This document shows, one piece after another, positions 7,438 to 15,646 of a DNA stretch of 35,485 nt. Location: positions 1-35,485 of the forward strand of contig RXJW01000041.1 in NCBI GenBank assembly GCA_003963005.1, given 5' to 3'. Below the pieces are notes generated by a model, which made no database searches, was not told the DNA's origin, and saw nothing but the letters and a program-made list of their open reading frames with translations. The position numbers were made by a program, and so were the translations under genes. How positions within the stretch are numbered: position 1 is the stretch's first letter; every line of letters begins with the position of its first letter. Source of the DNA: Burkholderiales bacterium (GTDB lineage Bacteria; Pseudomonadota; Gammaproteobacteria; Burkholderiales; Burkholderiaceae_C).

Positions 7438-8186
7438 TGTGGCGCCAACCCATGACAGAGAAAGCGCCGAGTATAGATTTGGCAGCCTGGCTGCAGACCC
7501 CCCCGGGGGCGCACCTGCTGGCCTGGGAACAGGCCCAGGTCGATGCGGCCGTGGCCGATCTGTTCGGTTTCCATGCCGTGCAGCTGGGCTTGCCGCAGCT
7601 CGACGGCCTGCAGGCCAACCGCATGCCGCACCGCTGGCTGGCCGGCCGCGACCTGCTGTGCGAGTTCGACGCCTTGCCCTTCGAGAGCGCGAGCCTGGAT
7701 CTGGTGCTGATGCCTCATGCGCTCGAACTCGCGCCCGACGCCCACGGCCTGCTGCGCGAGGTGGAGCGGGTGTTGCGGCCCGAGGGCCGGTTGATCGTCT
7801 TCGGCCTGAACCCGGCGAGCTTGTGGGGCCTGCGCCAGAAGCTGGGGCACCTGCGCCGCCGCGGTGAGCCCTACCTGCCGCGCGACGGCGAATTCCTCGG
7901 CTACTGGCGGCTGCGCGACTGGCTCAAGCTGCTGAGCTTCGACGTGGAGGCCGCGCGCTTCGGCGTCTACCGGCCGCCGATGCGCTCCGAAGCCTGGCTG
8001 GAACGCTGGCGCTGGATCGACGGTGTCGGCTCGCGCTGGTGGCCGGTGCTGGGGGCGGTGTATTTCATCCAGGCGGTCAAGCGGGTGCAGGGCACGCGCA
8101 TGATCGGCCTGTCTCGAAACGGGCGACTGGCGGCCCAGAAAGCGCCGGCCGTCGCCCTGAACAACCATCACAACAAGAATGACTGA
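7437..8186 (+). CDS. SAM-dependent methyltransferase (type 11 family)
   Basis: A 249-residue class I methyltransferase-like protein of unknown substrate. The central part ([46 protein letters not shown], about residues 80-125) is the typical motif II/III region of Methyltransf_11 proteins, with [14 protein letters not shown] as the post-II strand. The usual glycine-rich motif I near the N-terminus is poor, so cofactor binding may be altered. The C-terminal half is rich in Trp and Arg. The ATG at 7452 ([15 protein letters not shown]) is an alternative and possibly better start, as the ATG at 7437 overlaps the first base of gloB. The gene overlaps rnhA by 8 bases, so the two are probably co-translated; this pairing next to gloB is familiar in proteobacteria. 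Confidence 0.82.
   Translation: MWRQPMTEKAPSIDLAAWLQTPPGAHLLAWEQAQVDAAVADLFGFHAVQLGLPQLDGLQANRMPHRWLAGRDLLCEFDALPFESASLDLVLMPHALELAPDAHGLLREVERVLRPEGRLIVFGLNPASLWGLRQKLGHLRRRGEPYLPRDGEFLGYWRLRDWLKLLSFDVEAARFGVYRPPMRSEAWLERWRWIDGVGSRWWPVLGAVYFIQAVKRVQGTRMIGLSRNGRLAAQKAPAVALNNHHNKND
7470..7475 (-). promoter_or_regulatory. Putative -10 hexamer (TATACT) for gloB
   Basis: Minus-strand TATACT lies 32 bases before the TTG at 7437, inside the start of the divergent methyltransferase gene. No good -35 seen. If it is used, gloB has a short leader and the two genes' 5' ends overlap. Confidence 0.3.
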
Positions 8187-8664
8187 ATCTTCCGCAGCAC
8201 CCGCCACCATCAAGCGGCCGCAGGTCACGATCTACACCGACGGCGCCTGCAAGGGCAACCCCGGCCCCGGAGGCTGGGGCGCCTGGCTCTCCAGCGGCGG
8301 GCACGACAAGGAGCTCTTCGGCGGCGAGCGCGAGACCACCAACAACCGGATGGAACTCACCGCCCCGATCGAGGCGCTGGCCTCGCTCAAGCGCAGTTGC
8401 GACGTCGTCATCTACCTGGACAGCGAGTACGTGCGCAAGGGCATCACCGAATGGATCCTCAACTGGCAGCGCCGCGGCTGGAAGACGGCCGATGGCAAGC
8501 CGGTGAAGAACGCCGAACTCTGGCAGCGGCTGGATGCGCTGCGCAAGCTGCATCACGTGGAGTGGCGTTGGGTGAAGGGCCATGCCGGTGACCCGGGCAA
8601 CGAGCGGGCGGACATGCTCGCGAACAAGGGCGTTGCGTCCCTCAGTAAAGTCCGCGGCACCTGA
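8179..8664 (+). CDS. rnhA: Ribonuclease HI
   Basis: Endonuclease cutting the RNA strand of RNA/DNA hybrids, removing R-loops and primers in the cytoplasm. All expected active-site residues can be placed: D21 ([17 protein letters not shown]), E59 ([10 protein letters not shown]), D81 (IYLDSEYV), D145 ([10 protein letters not shown]) and the flexible-loop H135 ([10 protein letters not shown]). The basic-protrusion (handle) region [20 protein letters not shown] is present, so this is the E. coli-like type HI. 161 residues, with an N-terminal extension of about 13 residues before the first strand. It overlaps the preceding methyltransferase gene by 8 bases. No separate promoter is evident. Confidence 0.97.
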   Translation: MTESSAAPATIKRPQVTIYTDGACKGNPGPGGWGAWLSSGGHDKELFGGERETTNNRMELTAPIEALASLKRSCDVVIYLDSEYVRKGITEWILNWQRRGWKTADGKPVKNAELWQRLDALRKLHHVEWRWVKGHAGDPGNERADMLANKGVASLSKVRGT

Positions 8665-8684
8665 ACGACTGGCCGACCCTGCCG

Positions 8685-10703
8685 ATGAAGCTGCTGCCCT
8701 CGCTGATCGCCCTACTGCTGTCCTCTGCCGCCCAGGCCCAGACCTACACAGTGCTGTGCTCGAAGGTGGCCTGTGGCCAGCTCAAGCTCAGCGCGGCAGC
8801 GGGCCGCCTGGACGCAGACTACAGCTACCGCAACAACGGCCGCGGGCCCGACCAGAAGGAGTGGCTGACGCTGGCGCCGGACGGGCGCTGGCTGAGCTAC
8901 CGCACCGAGGGCGTGTCGACCTACGGCGCCCGCATCGACGACGAATTCGAGACGAAGGACGGCCAGGCCCGCTGGCGCTCGGCGGTCGACCGGGGCGAGC
9001 GCCCGGGTGCCGCGCCGGATCTCGTCTACCTGCCCGTCCAGCCGACACCCGCCGCCACGGCCCAGTTGGCCAGGACCCTGCTGCAGCGCCCCGGTCGCAA
9101 GGCGGCGGCGCTGCCGGTCGGGCAGGTCAGCATCGAGCGTGTGCAGGCCTTGAAGCCGGCGGGGGCGGCCTTCGAGGTGGCGCTGTACGTCATCGAGGGC
9201 CTGGACCTGGAGCCCGCCTACCTCTGGCTGCGCGAGGACGACCAATCGCTCTTCGCCCAGGTCGCGCCCGGCTGGGGCGGCACGCTGCTGCAGGGGTTCG
9301 AAGCCGAGATGGACCGGCTGGCCGACGTGCAGAAGGCGGCGCAGCTCGGTCGCCTGGAGCGGCTCGCGCGCACACTCCCGCAGCCGCTGCCTGGCCTGAC
9401 CGTCATCGAGGGCGTGCGCTGGTTCGACGCCGAGGCGGCGGTGTTGCGCGGGCCGTCCGACGTCTACCTGTTCGAAGGCCGCATCGCCGCCATCGTCAAG
9501 CCCGGCAGCCTGCACAACGCGGCGCCGGCGCAGCGCATTGCGGGCCAGGGGCGCACGCTACTGCCCGGTCTTGTCGACATGCACGCCCACCTCGGCGCCA
9601 GCGACCTGCTGCTCGACCTTGCGGCCGGCGTGACCGCCGTGCGCGACGTTGGCAACAGCAACGCTGACCTCGCCGAGCTGCGCGGCCGCATCGACCGCGG
9701 CGAGCTGCTCGGCCCGCGCGTGGCGGCCAACGGTTTCATCGAGGGCAAGAGCCCGTTCTCGTCGCAGGCAGATTTCGTGCCGGACAACCTCGCCGATGCG
9801 CTCGCGGCCATCGACTGGTACGCCGCGCACGGCTACCGGCAGCTCAAGCTGTACAACTCGATCCGGCCCGAGTGGGTCAAGCCGATGGTGGCCCATGCCC
9901 GCTCGCTCGGCCTGCGCACCGGCGGCCATGTGCCGGCCTTCATGACGGCCCGGCAGGCGGTGGAGGCCGGCTTTGACGAGCTGCACCACATCAACCAGGT
10001 CACGCTGAACTTCCTCGTCGGCAAGGGCGACGACACCCGCACCCTGCTGCGTTTCAACCTGCCCGGCGACAAGGCGGCCGACCTCCAGCTCAACGACCGC
10101 CGCACGCAGGACTTCCTCGCGCTGCTCAAGAAGAAGGGCACCGTGGTGGACCCCACGATGGTCGCCTTCGAGGCCCAGTACACCCAGCGCCAGGGCCAGC
10201 CCAACCCGAGTTATGCGATGGTGGCGGCCAACCTGCCGGCGGTGGTGCAGCGTTCGCTGCTGGCCGCCGAGGTCGACATGGACGACACCAAGGCCCGCCG
10301 CTGGAGCGCCAGCTGGAAGGTCATGATGGACCTGCTGCGGCGCCTGCACGCGGCCGGGATCCCGATCGTGGCCGGCACCGACGCCACGCCCGGCTTTGCG
10401 CTGCAGCGCGAACTGGAGCTCTACGTGCAAGCCGGCATCCCGGCGGCGCAGGCGCTCAAGATCGCCACCTGGAACGGCGCCAAGCACAGCGACCGGCTCG
10501 CCGAGATCGGCAGCATCACGGTCGGCAAGCGGTCGGACTTGCTGCTGGTGGACGGCGACCCTGTGGCCGACATCCGCGCCGTGCGGCGCGTGGCGCTCGT
10601 GCTGCAAGGGCAGGGCAGTCAGACGCGCGCACTGTCGCCCTCGTCGCTCTACCAAGCCATGGGCATCCTGCCCTTCGTGCCTTCCGCGGAGATCCTGAAG
10701 TGA
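8685..10703 (+). CDS. Exported amidohydrolase-superfamily metal hydrolase
   Basis: A 672-residue secreted protein with a cleavable signal peptide (residues 1-18, ending SSAAQA). Residues 20 to about 240 form an unrecognised N-terminal region. From about residue 245 a typical amidohydrolase TIM-barrel fold begins: HxH metal ligands H300 and H302 (LVDMHAHLG), a probable carboxylated lysine K388 (QLKLYN), H415 (GGHVPAF), H434/H435 (ELHHINQV), and the catalytic Asp566 in VAGTDATPG. It ends with the usual KIATWNGAKHS and GKRSDLLLVDGDP segments. This resembles the imidazolonepropionase/prolidase-like branch, whose members act on peptides, amides or lactams; the substrate is unknown. It starts 20 bases after rnhA and overlaps the next gene as GTGA, which suggests the binding protein supplies or senses a related compound. 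Confidence 0.88.
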   Translation: MKLLPSLIALLLSSAAQAQTYTVLCSKVACGQLKLSAAAGRLDADYSYRNNGRGPDQKEWLTLAPDGRWLSYRTEGVSTYGARIDDEFETKDGQARWRSAVDRGERPGAAPDLVYLPVQPTPAATAQLARTLLQRPGRKAAALPVGQVSIERVQALKPAGAAFEVALYVIEGLDLEPAYLWLREDDQSLFAQVAPGWGGTLLQGFEAEMDRLADVQKAAQLGRLERLARTLPQPLPGLTVIEGVRWFDAEAAVLRGPSDVYLFEGRIAAIVKPGSLHNAAPAQRIAGQGRTLLPGLVDMHAHLGASDLLLDLAAGVTAVRDVGNSNADLAELRGRIDRGELLGPRVAANGFIEGKSPFSSQADFVPDNLADALAAIDWYAAHGYRQLKLYNSIRPEWVKPMVAHARSLGLRTGGHVPAFMTARQAVEAGFDELHHINQVTLNFLVGKGDDTRTLLRFNLPGDKAADLQLNDRRTQDFLALLKKKGTVVDPTMVAFEAQYTQRQGQPNPSYAMVAANLPAVVQRSLLAAEVDMDDTKARRWSASWKVMMDLLRRLHAAGIPIVAGTDATPGFALQRELELYVQAGIPAAQALKIATWNGAKHSDRLAEIGSITVGKRSDLLLVDGDPVADIRAVRRVALVLQGQGSQTRALSPSSLYQAMGILPFVPSAEILK

Positions 10704-12271
10704 AACGCCTAGGAGTCTGCCTGCTTGCCCTGTCTGCGCTTGTTCCCGCGGCGTCATCCGCGCAGACGACGCTTCGCTTCTGCACCGCCGGCAGCCCCAA
10801 GACCTTCGACCCGGCCATGACCGACAGCGGCATCGATCACGTCGCTCACCTGCCGGTATTCAGCACGCTGCTGGAAACCAAGCGTGGCACGGACGAGCTC
10901 ATCCCCAGCCTGGCCAGCAGCTGGAGCGTCAGCCCGGACGGGCTGAGCTACACCTTCGAGCTGCGCCGCGGCGTCACCTGGCACACCGTGGAAGGCTTCA
11001 AGCCGACGCGCGAGTTCGATGCCGACGACGTGCTCTTCACCTTCGGCCGTCTGCTCAACCGTGACAGCGCCTTCGCCAAGGCCTTCCCGAGCGTGTCGCC
11101 CTACGTGGTGTCCTTCGGCTGGGAGAAGCTGATCCGCTCGGTGGAGAAGCTCGGCAGCCACCAGGTGCGCATCACCCTCGCGGAGCGGGATGCCTCCTTC
11201 CTGTCGGCCCTGAGCTTCGCCTTCACGATGATCCAGTCCGGCGAGCTGGGTGCCCAGCTGCTCAAGGCCGGCACGCCGCAGCGCATCGCGCAGATGCCGG
11301 TGGGCACGGGCCCGTTCGCGCTGAAGAGCTTCCGCGCCGACAGCGTCATCCGCTACGTGAAGCACCCGACCTGGTGGCGCAAGGACGAGCGCCCGCGTGC
11401 GGACCAGCTCGTCTACGCCGTCACGACCGACGGCAGCGTGCGGGCCCAGCGCCTGAAGCGCGACGAATGCGACGTCGCCGCCCCCGTGGGGCCGGCCGAG
11501 CTGACCGAGCTGCAGAAGGACCCGACCATCCGCATCGCCACGGCGCCGGGCATGAACGTCGGCATCCTGGCCTACAACACGAAGCGGCCGGCACTCGCCA
11601 AGGTCGAGGTGCGCCAAGCGCTGGACATGGCCATCGACAAGGCGGCCATCCTGCGCGCCGTGTATGGCGACGCCGGCACACTGGCCACGAGCCCCATCCC
11701 TGCGGCCAACTGGGCGCATGACGCCACGCTGAAGGCCGCACCCTACGACCCGGCCAAGGCCCGCGCGATGCTGCAGAAGGCCGGTGTGCTGCCGCTGCAG
11801 ATGACCCTCTGGGCCATGCCGGTGGTGCGCGCCTACAACCCCAACGGCCAGCGCATGGCGCAGATGATCCAGGCCGACTGGGCCAAGGTGGGCGTGACGG
11901 CCAAGATCGTCACCTATGAATGGGGCGAATACCTGCGCCGCATCGACGCCGGCGAGCACGACGCCGCGCTCAGCGGCTGGCTGGGTGACCCGGAGCCGGC
12001 CAACACGGCGGGGCAACTGGCCTGCGGTGCCGCCAGCGGCACCTTCTGGTGCAATGCCGAATACGACAAGCTGCTCGGCCAGGCCCGCCAGGCCCTGACC
12101 CAGGCCGAGCGCAAGCAGTTCTACGTGAAGGCCCAGCGCATTGCGATGGAGCAACTGCCCTGGACCCCGATCGCCTACGGCCGCCAGGCCGTGCCGCTGC
12201 GGGCGTCCGTCAAGGGCTTCGTGCTGGACCTGGACGGCGGCATTTATCTTGACGGGGTACTCCCCCGGTGA
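10700..12271 (+). CDS. ABC transporter substrate-binding protein, peptide/nickel (SBP_bac_5) family
   Basis: A 523-residue periplasmic binding protein of the DppA/OppA type. The signal peptide covers about residues 1-22 ([20 protein letters not shown]). The family signature follows: [48 protein letters not shown], the [14 protein letters not shown] segment, [11 protein letters not shown], and [20 protein letters not shown]. Cysteines near the C-terminus ([18 protein letters not shown]) fit the DppA branch. The start is GTG at 10700, overlapping the amidohydrolase stop by four bases, so the two are translationally coupled. No permease or ATPase genes are adjacent, so it must share a transporter encoded elsewhere or act as a sensor. 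Ligand unknown. Confidence 0.92.
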   Translation: MKRLGVCLLALSALVPAASSAQTTLRFCTAGSPKTFDPAMTDSGIDHVAHLPVFSTLLETKRGTDELIPSLASSWSVSPDGLSYTFELRRGVTWHTVEGFKPTREFDADDVLFTFGRLLNRDSAFAKAFPSVSPYVVSFGWEKLIRSVEKLGSHQVRITLAERDASFLSALSFAFTMIQSGELGAQLLKAGTPQRIAQMPVGTGPFALKSFRADSVIRYVKHPTWWRKDERPRADQLVYAVTTDGSVRAQRLKRDECDVAAPVGPAELTELQKDPTIRIATAPGMNVGILAYNTKRPALAKVEVRQALDMAIDKAAILRAVYGDAGTLATSPIPAANWAHDATLKAAPYDPAKARAMLQKAGVLPLQMTLWAMPVVRAYNPNGQRMAQMIQADWAKVGVTAKIVTYEWGEYLRRIDAGEHDAALSGWLGDPEPANTAGQLACGAASGTFWCNAEYDKLLGQARQALTQAERKQFYVKAQRIAMEQLPWTPIAYGRQAVPLRASVKGFVLDLDGGIYLDGVLPR

Positions 12272-12300
12272 ACATGGCGCCCCCGGTCCAGGGCGGACCT

Positions 12301-12354
12301 TGGCCCACCCCCCGCGGGGGGTGGCGATGATGGCGGCCGGGAGCCGCCTTCATC
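12301..12354 (+). repeat. Double-hairpin intergenic element between the binding protein and dcd
   Basis: Two inverted repeats in tandem. CCACCCCCCG/CGGGGGGTGG (12305-12324) is a perfect 20-base palindrome. GATGA-T-GGCGGC / GCCGCC-T-TCATC (12326-12354) has a CGGGA loop and one T/T mismatch. The element opens with TGGCCCACCCCC, exactly as the one after ybaB does. It lies in the 160-base gap and could act as a terminator-like or mRNA-stabilising structure. There is no T-run, so simple intrinsic termination is unlikely. Confidence 0.6.
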
Positions 12355-12431
12355 ACCCGACGGGCCGGCTTGGGGCGGCGCGGCGCTCGGCCCGGCAACC
12401 CCCAGCACTGACAACTGAAGAGGAAGACGCG

Positions 12432-12998
12432 ATGAGCATCAAGAGCGACAAGTGGATCCGCCGCATGGCCGAGCAGCACGGCATGATCGAGCCGTTCGAG
12501 CCAGGCCAGATCCGCGAACAGAACGGCCGCAAGATCGTCAGCTACGGCACCAGCAGCTACGGCTACGACATCCGTTGCGCGCCCGAGTTCAAGGTCTTCA
12601 CGAACATCCACTCCACCGTGGTGGACCCGAAGAACTTCGACGAGAACAGCTTCGTGGACGTCAACAAGGACGTCTGCATCATCCCGCCCAACAGCTTTGC
12701 GCTGGCCCGCACCGTCGAGTACTTCCGCATCCCGCGCAATGTGCTGACCGTTTGTCTCGGCAAGAGCACCTATGCCCGCTGCGGCATCATCGTGAACGTG
12801 ACGCCGTTCGAGCCCGAGTGGGAAGGCTACGTGACGCTGGAGTTCAGCAACACGACGCCGCTGCCGGCCAAGATCTACGCCGGCGAGGGCTGCGCGCAGG
12901 TGCTGTTCTTCGAGAGCGACGAGGTCTGCGAGGTCAGCTACAAGGACCGCGGCGGCAAGTACCAGGGCCAGGTCGGCGTGACGCTGCCCAAGGCTTGA
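12432..12998 (+). CDS. dcd: dCTP deaminase
   Basis: Deaminates dCTP to dUTP, feeding dTMP synthesis; a homotrimeric cytoplasmic enzyme. 188 residues, the usual length. Conserved segments: [37 protein letters not shown], the active-site block [21 protein letters not shown] (Lys111, Ser112, Arg116), and [19 protein letters not shown] with the catalytic Glu at about residue 137. The C-terminal lid ([20 protein letters not shown]) closes over the nucleotide. The ATG at 12432 is preceded by a good AGAGGAA ribosome site and fits family starts. The reading frame continues open upstream through the hairpin element, but that part is not conserved-looking. It ends 6 bases from the convergent SRPBCC gene. 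Confidence 0.97.
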   Translation: MSIKSDKWIRRMAEQHGMIEPFEPGQIREQNGRKIVSYGTSSYGYDIRCAPEFKVFTNIHSTVVDPKNFDENSFVDVNKDVCIIPPNSFALARTVEYFRIPRNVLTVCLGKSTYARCGIIVNVTPFEPEWEGYVTLEFSNTTPLPAKIYAGEGCAQVLFFESDEVCEVSYKDRGGKYQGQVGVTLPKA

Positions 12999-13004
12999 GG
13001 CCGG

Positions 13005-13493
13005 TCAGGGCGGCTGGGGGCCGGCCAGGTAGCCGGCCAGCCCGAGCCGCCCGGCGCGCATCACGCGCCGGTGGTTCCAGCGGAAGAGCGGCGCCAGCAA
13101 CGGCGCCAGCGCGCGCAGGATGCCCGGCGGCAGCGTCACCCGCCAGACGAAGGTGACGTCCGTGTGGCCGCCCATCGCGGCGTCAGCTTGCTTCATCAGC
13201 CAGATGCCTTCCCCGGCCAGCGTGCCGGCCGCCCGCGCGCGCAGGCGCTCCTCCTTCACGACGTCGGTCACCTCCAGCGCCAGGTGCAGGCGGTAGCCCA
13301 GGCCGGTGCGGAAGGTGATCTGCTGCACCCGGCCCACGCCCCGGGCGTCGCCCTCGGCCAGCCGGTGCACAGCCTCCACGCCGGGCCACCAGCGCGGCCA
13401 CTGTTCGGTCTGGGTGATGGCGCGCCAGACTTGCGGCACCGGCGCATCCAGGCGCCAATGGCTGACGAGGTCGAAATAGGCGATCTGGGACAT
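13005..13493 (-). CDS. SRPBCC-family protein (polyketide cyclase/dehydrase-like)
   Basis: A 162-residue START/Bet v1-like (SRPBCC) protein. The opening (YFDLVSHWRLDAPVPQVWRAITQTEQWPRWWPGVEAV) is typical: an antiparallel strand, then the VWxAI helix and the WPxWW motif. Alternating strands follow, and a final basic C-terminal helix (ILRALAPLLAPLFRWNHRRVMRAG). These folds bind hydrophobic ligands or remove lipids; no specific ligand can be deduced. The WNHRRVM end recurs in a widespread uncharacterised subgroup. The start codon is 85 bases from the divergent cupin gene, so regulation may be shared with that sigma-factor cassette, though I have no direct evidence. Confidence 0.82.
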   Translation of the reverse strand: MSQIAYFDLVSHWRLDAPVPQVWRAITQTEQWPRWWPGVEAVHRLAEGDARGVGRVQQITFRTGLGYRLHLALEVTDVVKEERLRARAAGTLAGEGIWLMKQADAAMGGHTDVTFVWRVTLPPGILRALAPLLAPLFRWNHRRVMRAGRLGLAGYLAGPQPP

Positions 13494-13578
13494 GCAGGAA
13501 GAGATACGCTGCGAGGGCCGGAGCAGATGCCCGGTTCAACGGTGCATCCGGATTTTCATCTGACGCGTACACCTGCCC

Positions 13579-13983
13579 ATGCCCACGTCCGCCACCCCCG
13601 CCCAGGCCCGCGCCATCCGACGGCGTCTGCTCGAGCGCGTGGCCGATTCCGACGACCGCCACCTGACCGTGCTCGCTGGGCCGTCGGGTTGGCAGCCGTT
13701 CGGTGACGGGGTGCAGATCAAGGTGCTGCACGAGAGCCAGGGATGCCTGAGTTATCTGCTGCGCCTGGCGCCCGGCGCACGGCTCGACGCCCACCGCCAT
13801 CCGGTGGACGAAGAATGCGTGGTGTTGGAGGGGGTGCTGCGGGTGGGCAGCCAGGTGGAGGTCGGCCCCGGCGGCTACCACCTGGCCCGCGCCGGCAGCC
13901 TCCATGCACCGATCAGCACCGCGACCGGGGCGACCATCTTCCTGCGCGGCGCCGAGCCGCATGTGGATCAACTGCTGGTTTGA
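13579..13983 (+). CDS. ChrR-like single-cupin protein
   Basis: A 134-residue cupin of the ChrR C-terminal type. It has the metal-binding pattern HxHxxxxE in LDAHRHPVDEECVVLEGVL (about residues 72-90) and a later histidine (AGSLHAPI), together a normal cupin metal site. The segment GWQPFGDGVQIKVLHES matches the entry strand of ChrR-type cupins. It is the first gene of a cassette: 9 bases to an ECF sigma factor, then 10 bases to a second, double-cupin protein of the same kind. ChrR is the zinc-dependent anti-sigma of Rhodobacter RpoE, in which the cupin senses singlet oxygen or organic peroxide damage. This protein is only the cupin part, so a sensing or modulating role is inferred, not shown. 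Confidence 0.8.
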   Translation: MPTSATPAQARAIRRRLLERVADSDDRHLTVLAGPSGWQPFGDGVQIKVLHESQGCLSYLLRLAPGARLDAHRHPVDEECVVLEGVLRVGSQVEVGPGGYHLARAGSLHAPISTATGATIFLRGAEPHVDQLLV

Positions 13984-13992
13984 GGTGACGCC

Positions 13993-14718
13993 ATGACCCT
14001 GCCCCATCTGCCGGACGGCCCGGACGACCAGCCCCCTCCCGAGGCAATGCTGCTGGACGATCTGGCCCTGCATGACGCCGAACTGGCAGCCGAGGAGGGC
14101 GAGGATGACCTCGCCATGACGACGGCCCGCAGTGCCGCCGCACCGCTGGACGATGACCAGCTGTCGCGGTGGATCGCCGGCATCGTCGACCACGACGAAC
14201 GGGCGCTGATGGCGCTCTATGAAGCGACGCTGCCGCGCGTGTACGGGCTGGTGCTGCGGCTCGTTCGCCGACCCCAGTTGGCGGAGGAGGTGGCCGAGGA
14301 CGTGTTCTTCCAGGTCTGGCGCCAGGCGCCGCGCTTCGACCCCGCGCGAGGCCGGCCGGTCACCTGGCTGCTGGGCATGGCCCGCTCCCGCGCGATCGAT
14401 GCGATCCGCCGCGAGGCCCGCTTCCAGCACGAGACGCTGGATGACGACGCGCACGCGCCCGCGGCGCCGCTCGCCGAGTCGGGCGATGAGTTGCTGGCCG
14501 TGGCCCAGGGCCATGCCGAATTGCACCGCGCCCTGCTGCTGCTCAAGCCCCAGCCTCGCCAGTTGGTGGCGCTCGCGTTCTTCAGCGGGCTGTCCCACGA
14601 GGAGATTGCGAGCCAGACCTCGCTGCCGCTGGGCACCGTCAAATCCCAGATCCGCCGCGCCCTGATCACCCTGCGCGAAGCCTTGGGCGACACGGGCGCC
14701 CACGCGCTGCTGGCCTGA
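13993..14718 (+). CDS. ECF-type RNA polymerase sigma factor (RpoE/SigK-like)
   Basis: A 241-residue alternative sigma factor. Region 2 covers about residues 70-140: ALMALYEATLPRVYGLVLRLV, then QLAEEVAEDVFFQVWRQA (core binding) and VTWLLGMARSRAIDAIRRE (-10 recognition). Region 4 covers about 175-235, with the helix-turn-helix LSHEEIASQTSLPLGTVKSQIRRAL for -35 recognition. The first about 55 residues are an acidic extension (LDDLALHDAELAAEEGEDD) not usual for ECF factors; an internal ATG at 14116 would remove most of it. The ATG at 13993 is supported by a GAGGTG ribosome site. It sits between two ChrR-like cupin genes, which implies control of its activity by one or both. Target regulon unknown. 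Confidence 0.92.
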   Translation: MTLPHLPDGPDDQPPPEAMLLDDLALHDAELAAEEGEDDLAMTTARSAAAPLDDDQLSRWIAGIVDHDERALMALYEATLPRVYGLVLRLVRRPQLAEEVAEDVFFQVWRQAPRFDPARGRPVTWLLGMARSRAIDAIRREARFQHETLDDDAHAPAAPLAESGDELLAVAQGHAELHRALLLLKPQPRQLVALAFFSGLSHEEIASQTSLPLGTVKSQIRRALITLREALGDTGAHALLA

Positions 14719-14728
14719 GGGGAACGCC

Positions 14729-15538
14729 ATGACCACGATGCCCCACACCCCCGATACCGAGAATGATGACCTCACGCCGCTGCTCGGCGAGCCCTTTGCC
14801 CGCGCCTGGGCGGCGCCGGTGACGCCCGCAACCCGCGACGGACTGGGCCAGCGGCTGGCGGGCCGCCTGCAGGCCTCGCTGGAGGCCGAACGCGGCATGG
14901 TGACCGTGCGGCGTCGCCACCAGCTCGGCCAGGCACCGATCGACGGCGTGCTGCACCGCGAGCTCTACCGTGCACCGGCCAGCCGCGCACTGCGCCCGGG
15001 GGAGCCGCGGCTGGCCAGCGTGGTCGAGCTGGCTGCCGGCGCCCGGATCACGCTGCCGGCCGGTGGCGTGCGCGAGTTTCTGGTCGTGCAGGGCAGCGTC
15101 GAGGTCGATGGCGAGTTCCTGGGCGAGCGCGACTTCCTGCTGCTGCCAGCCGGCTTTGCGGTGCACCTGAGCAGCACTGAGGGTGGCCAGGTCTTTGTGC
15201 GCGAGGCAGACGGCGACCTGCCCGAGCGCCACCTCGTGCGCGATGCCGAGGCCGGCTGGCCGGAGTTCGCGCCCGGGATCCGCCGCCGCGTGCTCTGGGC
15301 GGCCGATGGGCAGGCTTCCCTGCTCTACCAGACGGACCCCGGCGCCAGCGTGCCGGTGCACCGCCACGGCCATGACGAGGAATGCCTCATGGTGGAAGGC
15401 GAGCTCTTCCTGGACGACCTGCTGCTGCAGCAGGGCGACTACCAACTGGCCCCGGCCGGCAGCGGCCACCGCATCACAGAGACGGAGTCCGGCGTCATCC
15501 TGTACGCCCACGGCGACCTGGACCTGCAGTTCACTTGA
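14729..15538 (+). CDS. Double-cupin ChrR-like putative anti-sigma factor
   Basis: A 269-residue protein with two cupin domains. The first (about residues 65-160) keeps the fold signature LVVQGSVEVDGEFLGERDFLLLPAG but lacks the metal histidines. The second (about 180-269) has the intact HRHGHDEECLMVEGEL pattern and a later His (GSGHRITE). By position after an ECF sigma gene and by cupin type it resembles ChrR. The zinc-binding H...CxxC motif of the ZAS/ChrR anti-sigma domain is absent from the N-terminal 60 residues, which contain no cysteine at all. If it does bind the sigma factor, it does so without zinc in that domain. It is followed by a hairpin terminator at 15557-15578. Confidence 0.78.
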   Translation: MTTMPHTPDTENDDLTPLLGEPFARAWAAPVTPATRDGLGQRLAGRLQASLEAERGMVTVRRRHQLGQAPIDGVLHRELYRAPASRALRPGEPRLASVVELAAGARITLPAGGVREFLVVQGSVEVDGEFLGERDFLLLPAGFAVHLSSTEGGQVFVREADGDLPERHLVRDAEAGWPEFAPGIRRRVLWAADGQASLLYQTDPGASVPVHRHGHDEECLMVEGELFLDDLLLQQGDYQLAPAGSGHRITETESGVILYAHGDLDLQFT

Positions 15539-15556
15539 GCGGGATGAGCGGGCGTC

Positions 15557-15578
15557 AGGCCGGTCTTTTCGGCCTTTA
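15557..15578 (+). terminator. Possible intrinsic terminator of the cupin-sigma-cupin cassette
   Basis: Perfect 6-bp stem AGGCCG/CGGCCT with a GTCTTTT loop, followed by TTAT so that the last stem base begins a short T run. It starts 18 bases after the double-cupin stop codon. The T tract is short, so termination may be partial. Confidence 0.5.
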
Positions 15579-15646
15579 TCCCGGCATCGCGCGGCCGAGC
15601 GGCAGGCACCATGTCGGCACACGCCAGAAGTCCGCCGAGGCCCGCC

